The notes under the pieces were generated by a model, which saw only the letters and a program-made list of their open reading frames with translations, was not told the DNA's origin and made no database searches. Below are positions 1 to 4,731 of a stretch of 5,753 nucleotides of DNA, piece by piece; position 1 is the first letter of the stretch, and every line of letters starts with the position of its first letter. Location: NCBI GenBank assembly GCA_038207745.1, contig JBBQZL010000171.1:1-5753 (forward strand), in the 5' to 3' direction. This stretch comes from JBBQZL01 sp038207745. GTDB taxonomy: Bacteria > Actinomycetota > Thermoleophilia > Solirubrobacterales > 70-9. The position numbers and the translations under genes were made by a program.

Positions 1-365
1 TCCGCCTGGCCGAGGAATCCATCCGTAAGGGAGGGGACCTCCACCGGGGCCGTGGGCTGATCGTCCACCGGGGCCGTGGGCTGGTGCTCATTGGGCTGAT
101 GCTCATCGGCCTTCGGCTCGGTGGGCTGGTGCTCGCGGTGGAAAAGCTCACGAGCCCGGGACTCCTGCTGCTCGATCGGCGGGGCGGTCATGGCGGAGTG
201 GATGTGGCCGAGGCGACGACGGTAGTCGCGAAGTGCAAACGCGAGAGCGTCACCCTTCGCCCGCAGGACGGCGGGGTCATCGTCGCCGGTGGCTTCCGCC
301 CAATCCGCGAGAGCGGTGTCGGCCTTTGCCCGGATCTTCTGGTACTCCGATTCTGGACTGTTCAC
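1..365 (-). CDS. Hypothetical protein, 3' end cut by window edge; Pro/His/Glu-rich repeat tail
   Basis: The frame is open from a GTG at 365 to the left edge, giving 121 visible codons without a stop. It has no long in-frame ATG version, which makes it easy to miss. Residues 1-70 look like a soluble, charged helical region (NSPESEYQKIRAKADTALAD, then DYRRRLGHIHSAM). From about residue 75 it becomes a low-complexity tail built of EHQP and QPTAPV units, followed by PSLTDGFLGQA at the edge. The start is not certain. GTG 365 has a weak AGG five bases upstream and a better GAGG about 12 bases upstream. An in-frame ATG at 437 would add 24 residues but has no ribosome site and would read through two hairpins. 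I do not recognise the family. It is the last visible gene of the minus-strand run, after a 99-base gap that may separate it from the genes before it. Coding status is inferred from the long open frame, its position and its ordered composition. Confidence 0.72.
   Translation of the reverse strand, partial: MNSPESEYQKIRAKADTALADWAEATGDDDPAVLRAKGDALAFALRDYRRRLGHIHSAMTAPPIEQQESRARELFHREHQPTEPKADEHQPNEHQPTAPVDDQPTAPVEVPSLTDGFLGQA
41..83 (-). repeat. Tandem 24-base direct repeat in the coding tail
   Basis: A 19-base stretch (CCACCGGGGCCGTGGGCTG on the plus strand) occurs exactly at 41-59 and again at 65-83, a period of 24 bases or eight codons. On the minus strand it encodes two copies of QPTAPV-V. 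Weaker related units (EHQPTEP, EHQPN, EHQP) lie just upstream in the same protein at about 84-150. The period is a multiple of three, so copy-number change would keep the frame. This suggests a flexible linker that can expand or contract. Confidence 0.85.
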
Positions 366-407
366 AGGCGCCTGGTTCCTCTCATGTTCTTTGTCTGTTG
401 TCTCGTA

Positions 408-435
408 CCCCCTTACGGGGGAGCGGCGTAGCCGC
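408..435 (-). promoter_or_regulatory. Two tandem hairpins in the gap before the last gene
   Basis: Two perfect short palindromes are nearly adjacent. Positions 408-421 read CCCCC-TTAC-GGGGG (5-bp stem, 4-base loop). Positions 423-435 read GCGGC-GTA-GCCGC (5-bp stem, 3-base loop). They sit in the 99-base gap between the stop of the 285-aa gene (465) and the GTG at 365. No T-run follows on either strand, so a classic intrinsic terminator is not shown. They could be a GC-rich actinobacterial-type terminator, an RNA-processing site, or a control element for the downstream gene. I see no clear -35/-10 promoter in the gap. Confidence 0.5.
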
Positions 436-464
436 ATTCCCGAGACGCGACGCTCAGCCCACGC

Positions 465-1322
465 TCAGCGCGTTTCGGCCGTGTAGAACCTACGCTTCCC
501 AGCGGAGGCGAGTCCAGGGCCAGCCTGGTAGTGGTTCAGGAGGGAGACAACGTCCCCAGCGCGCTCAGGCTTCGTGATCCGAGTGGAGTCCCAGATCCAA
601 GTTCCGACGCCAGCGCGGAACACGTTCGGATACTGGAGGAACCCACGCTGCATCACGAGGTCCAGGAACCGGGCACGCTTCATCTTCAGCCGACGCTCGC
701 CCTTGAAGAATCGGTCGACCACGGGATAGATGAAGTGGATAGGTGAGTCCGAGGACAGCTCGCGCTTGATCGCTGAGAGGTAGGGCATCTTGCCGTCGCC
801 CGGACCCCGGTACCACTTGTCGATGAAGCCGATGATGTCGCCGGAGCGCTCCGCGAGGGCCTGGCTGATGTAGATCTCGGGGAGGAGGCCGCAGCCCGCC
901 TCGAGGAGGTTGCTCAGCACGGGGTACTCGTCGGCCGAGTCCAGGTTCTCGTACGAGACGTACCGTCCGTTGACGACGTAGAAGTAGACCTTCGTCGGCT
1001 CCTCCAGCAGAGGGATGGAGAGGGAGATCATCGGGAGAACGACACCGACCGCGCCAGCACCCTTGATCTCATCCACGACGCAAATGCGTCCCGCCTGCGT
1101 GATGGCGTTGATGCGAGCCGCGAATGCCTCGGCGGCCAGGCCATCGTTCTCGGAACCGTTGAAGTCCCAATCGGTCGAGATGCGCTGCGCCCACTTGCTC
1201 TCAGAGATGCCGACCGTGGCAGGTGAGTTCTGCGACACGGCGTAGCCGGGAGAGGCGTTGATGTAGTCGCGCATCGGCAACCAGATGGTTGGGTCGTCGA
1301 CCGCCCGGACCGCGTGGAACAT
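465..1322 (-). CDS. Hypothetical protein, 285 aa, unrecognised
   Basis: ATG 1322 directly abuts the TGA of the preceding gene (1325-1323), so the two are very likely translated together. The 285-residue product has no signal peptide or membrane segment; it looks soluble and mixed alpha/beta. Several hydrophobic beta-like strands end in acidic residues: RICVVDE near 79-85, KVYFYVV near 111-117 and GLLPEIYI near 145-152. A basic stretch (KGERRLKMKRARF) lies at 207-219 and the C-terminus is basic. Alternating strands with conserved-looking acids could fit a barrel-type hydrolase, but that is only an impression; I cannot name a family. Its place after the endolysin and a C39-like gene would fit either an accessory wall-active protein or an unrelated accessory (moron) gene. 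Coding is well supported by the long frame, the tight junction and the composition. Confidence 0.85.
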   Translation of the reverse strand: MFHAVRAVDDPTIWLPMRDYINASPGYAVSQNSPATVGISESKWAQRISTDWDFNGSENDGLAAEAFAARINAITQAGRICVVDEIKGAGAVGVVLPMISLSIPLLEEPTKVYFYVVNGRYVSYENLDSADEYPVLSNLLEAGCGLLPEIYISQALAERSGDIIGFIDKWYRGPGDGKMPYLSAIKRELSSDSPIHFIYPVVDRFFKGERRLKMKRARFLDLVMQRGFLQYPNVFRAGVGTWIWDSTRITKPERAGDVVSLLNHYQAGPGLASAGKRRFYTAETR

Positions 1323-1976
1323 TCAGACGTACTCGGCCGAGAAGGCGAGGGCACCGTTGCGGAAAGCGTGGTCGATCTCCGCGAACGGCATCCAGAGGTC
1401 CGGACGGGCACCATCGTGGACTCGGACGCCGTTGAACTTGTGGGCTACGCCCTTGAGCAGCACGACCTTCGAGCGGGTCGCGTACGTGGCTCGACTGTCG
1501 CGTCCGTCCGGTCCGATCCAGTCCCATCCGTTGGCACGGGACTGGTGGTTGTAGACATCCGACCACGGGAGGCAGAGAAGCACCGGACCCACTTCAGCGA
1601 GCAGTGAGAGGACTTCCTCCAGGGAGGAGGGCAGATAGGCCACCCCGGGAACGAAAGAGGCGTACGTGCCGTTCTCGGCAGGCTCGAATGGGACGCCCAG
1701 ATCCATGAGGTATGGGTCCAAGAGGTTGGCCCACGCCGAGCCCTGCTGGATCCGCTGGGAAAGCCAACGCTGGTTGAAGCGCTGGATTCGTCCGTTGGCG
1801 ATGCGGTAGTGAGCCGTGAGGAACGCGCAGGCTGCCGAGGCAGCGGACTCCGCGATGGCCGACGAATCGACGTAGGGGTATGGAGTCCCGACCCGATAGA
1901 TCTTCAGCTCCGGCGAGCGCCGGAGCGGAGGGGCGGAACGAATATGTGTGCTTTGGGTAGACATTGTTGTGCTCAA
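1323..1976 (-). CDS. Possible C39-like cysteine-peptidase-fold protein, 217 aa, catalytic residues doubtful
   Basis: I choose the TTG at 1976 because AGGAG (1982-1986) lies five bases upstream. The in-frame ATG at 1964 would leave it 17 bases away. The C-terminal half has the layout of C39-like (papain-fold) peptidases: a strand (PVLLCLPW, 131-138), then KVVLLKGVAH (170-179), then GVRVHDG (183-189), then a helix (WMPFAEIDHAF, 195-205). This parallels the family pattern of His strand, Asp-Pro turn and closing helix. The helix around residues 44-58 (SAASAACAFLTAHYR) resembles the family's Cys helix. However, Lys170 stands where the active His is expected, and by my alignment the nucleophile position is Ser or Ala; Cys50 is the only nearby cysteine. 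If the fold is right, it may be an inactive or binding version. There is no signal peptide. Split C39 lysin domains are known in some actinophages, which would suit this place after the endolysin. The fold assignment is weak; the coding call is strong. Confidence 0.85.
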   Translation of the reverse strand: MSTTMSTQSTHIRSAPPLRRSPELKIYRVGTPYPYVDSSAIAESAASAACAFLTAHYRIANGRIQRFNQRWLSQRIQQGSAWANLLDPYLMDLGVPFEPAENGTYASFVPGVAYLPSSLEEVLSLLAEVGPVLLCLPWSDVYNHQSRANGWDWIGPDGRDSRATYATRSKVVLLKGVAHKFNGVRVHDGARPDLWMPFAEIDHAFRNGALAFSAEYV

Positions 1977-1981
1977 CCTAG

Positions 1982-1986
1982 CTCCT
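1982..1986 (-). promoter_or_regulatory. Ribosome binding site deciding a TTG start
   Basis: The minus strand reads AGGAG here, with a five-base spacer (CTAGG) to the TTG at 1976. The next in-frame start, ATG 1964, is too far away for this site and has no other. It therefore argues for a rare TTG start for the 217-aa protein. Confidence 0.6.
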
Positions 1987-2004
1987 GGAATGTAGGTCGA
2001 ACCC

Positions 2005-2036
2005 GGCCGGGGGTAAGGGGGAACAAACCCCCGGCC
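2005..2036 (-). terminator. Strong GC-rich hairpin after the endolysin gene
   Basis: GGCCGGGGG at 2005-2013 is the exact reverse complement of CCCCCGGCC at 2028-2036. T2014 and A2027 extend this to a 10-bp stem with a 12-base loop. It begins 14 bases beyond the endolysin stop (2051) and ends before the ribosome site of the next gene. In the minus-strand transcript the loop holds a second CCCCC run that could pair with the same GGGGG, so two alternative stems are possible. No T-run follows on the minus strand, so efficient intrinsic termination is unproven. Actinobacterial terminators without a U-tract exist. It could equally give partial termination or stabilise the upstream RNA end. Confidence 0.55.
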
Positions 2037-2050
2037 AGGAATGGTGGGAC

Positions 2051-2854
2051 TTAGCGGTACCGCCTCGCGCCCCGGAAGTCGCTCCGGTAGCGAAGATCCC
2101 GAATCGACATGGGGTTGGAACCGAACGACAGGACGTGCCAGCCCATCACGTGGTACCCGAGAAGCTTGGAGGCAAGCTCAGGCGTGATGACGATGGCGAC
2201 GTGCGACGGGTAGTTGCCTCGGGGGTCGTAGCCGTAAAAGGCCAGGTCTCCCATCTTGACGTTGCCGCCGATGTACGTTCCACGGGGCCACATGGATCCC
2301 GTGAAGCCGAAGCCGTTGTGGCCGAAGCCATTGGGGTCCGGCCAGCCCGCGAGGTAGTAGCAAACCGACACCGTGCCGGAGCAGTCGTACGTGTGCGACT
2401 TGGCCGGGTTGTAGTTGAACGGACGGAGCCACGAGTAAACCACGTGGCCCCGAGCCGCCCACATCTCCGTGATGGCTGCCTCGATGCGAGCGTCAGCGCT
2501 GTTCAGCTTCTTCTCGATCGCGGCGACACGCTTGGCCTCCGTCCGGTTGTGGAGGAGGACCTGAGCGCGGCGTCGGGACAACCACACCTTGTCTTGCTTG
2601 CCGAGGAACGGCGTGAGCTTCGCCCACGTTTCCGACCCGACGGTCATGCCCGTCACCGGGCGGATCCCGTAAGCGTTCTCGAAGCGGTTGACATCGTCTC
2701 GAGTCAGGGATCCGAAGGCCCCATTGCGAAGGTTGTGGTGCTCGATGCCCTTCGCGTTGAGTCCTCGGTGCAGAGCGTTCTGGAGAGCCCGAACCGCAAG
2801 GTCCCGGTCCCCCATGTGGAGATCTGGCTTGAAGCCTGGATCAAGCGATGCCAT
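2051..2854 (-). CDS. Endolysin: peptidoglycan-binding domain plus NlpC/P60 peptidase
   Basis: This 267-aa enzyme should cut peptide bonds in host peptidoglycan at the end of infection. Residues 15-85 match a PG_binding_1 repeat (GDRDLAVRALQNALHRGLNA; then GAFGSLTRDDVNRFENAYGI; TVGSETWAKL). A charged helical linker (about 92-134) follows. The rest is an NlpC/P60 domain: the nucleophile motif YDCSGTVSVCYYLAG gives Cys158, MGDLAFYG is the usual following strand, and PSHVAIVI gives His218. The third catalytic residue is not obvious; the expected late strand reads HVLSFGSNPM (240-249). No signal peptide is present, so export needs a holin. ATG 2854 lies five bases after the previous stop, and AAGGG overlapping that stop serves as ribosome site. 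Binding-domain-first order is less common than enzyme-first but is seen in actinophage lysins. The function call is firm; the exact bond cut is not shown by sequence. Confidence 0.93.
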   Translation of the reverse strand: MASLDPGFKPDLHMGDRDLAVRALQNALHRGLNAKGIEHHNLRNGAFGSLTRDDVNRFENAYGIRPVTGMTVGSETWAKLTPFLGKQDKVWLSRRRAQVLLHNRTEAKRVAAIEKKLNSADARIEAAITEMWAARGHVVYSWLRPFNYNPAKSHTYDCSGTVSVCYYLAGWPDPNGFGHNGFGFTGSMWPRGTYIGGNVKMGDLAFYGYDPRGNYPSHVAIVITPELASKLLGYHVMGWHVLSFGSNPMSIRDLRYRSDFRGARRYR

Positions 2855-2859
2855 GTGTG

Positions 2860-3498
2860 TCAGCCCTTCGGGAATCCGCCGGGACCGGCGTCGCCCTGGT
2901 CCGGCGGGGCCGGGGGGTCGACAGGGTCAGCGGGGGGATCGGGGACGACCACCGGGGGCGGGTCCGTCGGAGACGGGTCGACCGGGGGCGGGTCCGTGGG
3001 AATGTTGCCGGGGGCAGGGTACACCGGGAGGGCCTGACCGGCACCGTAGGCGTTGGCCGTGGCAGCGATGAACTGGAGGCCCTTCATGACGGTTGTGGCG
3101 GCCACCAGGTACGAAGTCGCCTTGACCCAAACAGTGGGGTCGACGTTCAGAGGTCCGGTTGCCGAGGCAAGGTCCTGAAGCACGACGGGGATACCACCGA
3201 GGATCGCCGCGCCGACAGTCAGGTAGGTAGAGAAGCCCGACTTGACCTCGGTCGTGTTCGAGAAGTAGACCGCGACAGCCGCGATGACTCCTCGGACCAG
3301 GGCACCGGCCACGAGGGCGGCGACGGTGGCGTAGACCAGGACGTACGGAGGAAGGCCCAGCGGCGATGCGTCATCGGAGATCTTTCCGATGACCAGGATG
3401 ATCGCTGGAATGAGGGCGGCGATGGCCGTGAGGCGTGCGATCCAGCCGACCTTGAGGACGGAGGGATTCTCATGTGGAACGACTACAGAGGTGCTCAT
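2860..3498 (-). CDS. Multi-pass membrane protein, holin candidate, with proline-rich tail (212 aa)
   Basis: ATG 3498 has a purine-rich ribosome site (AGGAAAGGGAACA) directly upstream and follows the previous stop after 16 bases. Residues 18-39, 51-80, 92-110 and 127-147 are hydrophobic and suit three or four membrane passes; the second and third are rich in Ala, Val and Gly. From about residue 159 the protein becomes a proline/aspartate-rich tail (DPPPVDPSPTDPPP and similar) ending in GPGGFPKG. It lies immediately before the endolysin gene, only five bases apart, the usual place for a holin. Its size and long Pro-rich tail are larger than typical small holins, so it could be a lysis regulator or another envelope protein. 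The membrane call is strong; the holin role is inferred from position. Confidence 0.88.
   Translation of the reverse strand: MSTSVVVPHENPSVLKVGWIARLTAIAALIPAIILVIGKISDDASPLGLPPYVLVYATVAALVAGALVRGVIAAVAVYFSNTTEVKSGFSTYLTVGAAILGGIPVVLQDLASATGPLNVDPTVWVKATSYLVAATTVMKGLQFIAATANAYGAGQALPVYPAPGNIPTDPPPVDPSPTDPPPVVVPDPPADPVDPPAPPDQGDAGPGGFPKG
2951..2997 (-). repeat. 30-base period direct repeat encoding the proline-rich tail
   Basis: ACCGGGGGCGGGTCCGT occurs exactly at 2951-2967 and 2981-2997 (plus-strand reading), a period of 30 bases or ten codons. On the minus strand both copies encode TDPPPV units. As in the repeat at 41-83, the period keeps the reading frame, so the linker length may vary between relatives. 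Confidence 0.8.
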
Positions 3499-3514
3499 TG
3501 TTCCCTTTCCTGGA

Positions 3515-3871
3515 TTAACGGATTACCAACGAGCAGTCCGGAATGATGATAGGTGCCATCCCGTCTGCCACGAGGACTTTGTTGACCGAGGTTCGAATCT
3601 CCAGCCCGCGAAGGCAGGAGTTCACCGCGTTGGCGTGAGCGCGCTCATCGATACCCTGCACGTAGGAGTACATCACCAGCACGATCGAGGACGCTCCTGC
3701 GACCATAAAGATGGAAAGGCAGATAACCGCCATCCTCCAGGCCGATACGGTGTTGTCGAGTGCGATGGGCTTCTTGACCACGGGGTGCTCGAGAACGACC
3801 TTCGAGCGCTCAGGGTCAAAGGTTTCGGCGGCCGAGGGAGGGTACTCATCCTCCGGCAAAATGTGTGTCAC
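3515..3871 (-). CDS. Single-pass membrane protein with two-cysteine ectodomain (118 aa)
   Basis: The start is GTG 3871, which overlaps the TGA of the preceding gene by four bases (GTGA) and has GAGGGG at 3878-3883 with a six-base spacer. A longer frame back to 3922 would overlap the neighbour more and lacks such a site. The product has an acidic, Pro-containing N-terminal cytoplasmic part (MTHILPEDEYPPSAAETF), one clear membrane segment at about 45-69 (AWRMAVICLSIFMVAGASS onward), then about 49 residues outside. These contain Cys86 and Cys113, which could form a disulfide. This matches the plan of the 167-aa neighbour. I do not recognise a family. Its place in the lysis block suggests a role in lysis timing or envelope remodelling, but this is inference from position. 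Confidence 0.85.
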   Translation of the reverse strand: MTHILPEDEYPPSAAETFDPERSKVVLEHPVVKKPIALDNTVSAWRMAVICLSIFMVAGASSIVLVMYSYVQGIDERAHANAVNSCLRGLEIRTSVNKVLVADGMAPIIIPDCSLVIR

Positions 3872-4371
3872 GGTGTTCCCCTCGTCTCTATGAGACGCTG
3901 GAGATCGGCCCGATCGTCGCACTTGGCCTTGGCGAAGGCGTACTGGCGAGCCGCGAGACGACGGGCGGTGCGGTCGACCAACTGAAGTGTCGGAGGTTGC
4001 ACCAGCCCGGTGACAGGATCCCTCGGCGGGATCAACACGTCGATGGAGTGGGCGAAGGCGGCGAAGTCCGTTGCGTTGGACTGGAACACCGTGCAGAGGA
4101 GGTGGAACGATTCGTCCCGGTTCGCGTCTTGCTCAGCGTTCACCTTGTCCTTCGCGTCCCGGATGGCTTCTCTGTTGTCGGTGATCTGCCTTGCGTAGTA
4201 AGCCGAGAAGCCGACACCGATCACGATCATCGTGACGACCAGGATGGCGAGGCCGATGGCGACGTGTCGCCACTTAGATTCGAACGCGGCGAGATCCCCC
4301 TTCGTCGCCGGGACGCCCGTGAGCGCCCGCGACGACTGCCTCTTCCGGGTTGGTTTTCTGAACAGACTCAC
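3868..4371 (-). CDS. Single-pass membrane protein with helical two-cysteine ectodomain (167 aa)
   Basis: I choose GTG 4371, whose GTGA overlaps the TGA (4370-4368) of the 39-aa gene by four bases. A start at ATG 4425 would add 18 residues but run 58 bases into that gene without a ribosome site. No clear Shine-Dalgarno precedes the GTG, so translational coupling is likely. The N-terminus is very basic (FRKPTRKRQ), a positive-inside anchor. The membrane segment is at about 37-60 (HVAIGLAILVVTMIVIGVGF). A charged helix that may form a coiled coil follows (61-90, RQITDNREAIRDAKDKVNAE). The ectodomain has Cys93 and Cys151, a possible disulfide. Small anchored proteins of this type occur in actinophage lysis regions with unknown roles. 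I cannot name a family. Confidence 0.86.
   Translation of the reverse strand: MSLFRKPTRKRQSSRALTGVPATKGDLAAFESKWRHVAIGLAILVVTMIVIGVGFSAYYARQITDNREAIRDAKDKVNAEQDANRDESFHLLCTVFQSNATDFAAFAHSIDVLIPPRDPVTGLVQPPTLQLVDRTARRLAARQYAFAKAKCDDRADLQRLIETRGTP
3878..3883 (-). promoter_or_regulatory. Ribosome binding site deciding a GTG start in an overlap
   Basis: The minus strand reads GAGGGG, six bases before GTG 3871, inside the last codons of the 167-aa gene. It supports the GTG start and the four-base overlap for the 118-aa protein. Confidence 0.6.
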
Positions 4372-4487
4372 AGTACGCAAACGATCAGCAGGACGATCAT
4401 GATGAACGCCATGAGCCCTAGCCATGTCCAGGCGATCTGGCGCTGACGGTGGTCAGACAGATGCTGGAGTGGCAGCTCAATGTGCAT
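4368..4487 (-). CDS. Very small membrane protein (39 aa)
   Basis: ATG 4487 follows the TAG of the 78-aa gene by five bases. GAGGAAG (4496-4502) gives a ribosome site about eight bases upstream, overlapping the end of that gene. A longer frame back to 4670 is the shadow of the neighbour and not a better start. The 39 residues begin with a polar, His/Gln-containing stretch (MHIELPLQHLSDHRQRQ) and end in one membrane segment (about 18-39) that runs to the C-terminus (MIVLLIVCVL). Nothing is left outside. This resembles very small single-pass phage lysis or holin-accessory peptides, but no family can be named. Its spacing, its ribosome site and the four-base overlap with the next gene make it likely real despite its size. 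Confidence 0.75.
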   Translation of the reverse strand: MHIELPLQHLSDHRQRQIAWTWLGLMAFIMIVLLIVCVL

Positions 4488-4492
4488 CGCTG

Positions 4493-4729
4493 CTACTTCC
4501 TCGTGAGGAGACGAATCATGGCCTCCGTAGCCGGTGCGCCCGTGAACAGCAACAGGCTGAAGGCCAGAACGTAAGGACGACCGTCCCCGTTCAAGGCTTC
4601 GTTTACGCCGATCACTGTGCCCATCAAGGCTTGAACGACCGACACGATCCGTGGCCAGATTCTGTCCCATTTGTTTTGCGGCCTCCGTGGTGGTTGTGTG
4701 TTGAACGGTCCATCAGGTGCCGGGACCAT
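4493..4729 (-). CDS. Small two-pass membrane protein, alternative holin candidate (78 aa)
   Basis: ATG 4729 lies two bases after the TAG of the tail gene (4734-4732); no strong ribosome site is seen, so coupling to that gene is likely. After a basic, Pro-rich N-terminus (PPRRPQNKWDRIWPR) there are two hydrophobic segments, about 26-45 (IVSVVQALMGTVIGVNEAL) and 52-73 (PYVLAFSLLLFTGAPATEAM). A short loop (NGDGR) joins them, and the C-terminus is basic (IRLLTRK). Two segments in about 80 residues with a charged tail is the layout of class II holins, so this gene competes with the 212-aa protein for that role. Similar small membrane proteins follow tail genes in other actinophages, mostly without known function. 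Confidence 0.85.
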   Translation of the reverse strand: MVPAPDGPFNTQPPRRPQNKWDRIWPRIVSVVQALMGTVIGVNEALNGDGRPYVLAFSLLLFTGAPATEAMIRLLTRK

Positions 4730-4731
4730 CT

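Noticed and set aside
362..385. Seven-codon frame (MRGTRRL) whose stop overlaps GTG 365
   Set aside because: It has the same GTGA overlap seen elsewhere, but is too short and lacks a good ribosome site. It is most likely chance, though a tiny leader cannot be excluded.
84..431. Plus-strand frames in the left region
   Set aside because: They are antisense to the GTG-start edge gene and made of repeated Leu/Gly or Arg/Pro runs from the repeat tail. No ribosome site supports them.
2135..3037. Plus-strand open frame of 300 codons
   Set aside because: It lies opposite the endolysin and the proline-rich tail of the membrane protein, has a biased Arg/Gly/Val composition, and shows no domain. Long antisense frames are common in GC-rich DNA.
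3865..4446. Plus-strand open frame of 193 codons
   Set aside because: It is antisense to the 167-aa and 39-aa membrane genes, low in structure and rich in Arg, Asp and Gly. The minus-strand genes have matching overlaps and a credible membrane layout.
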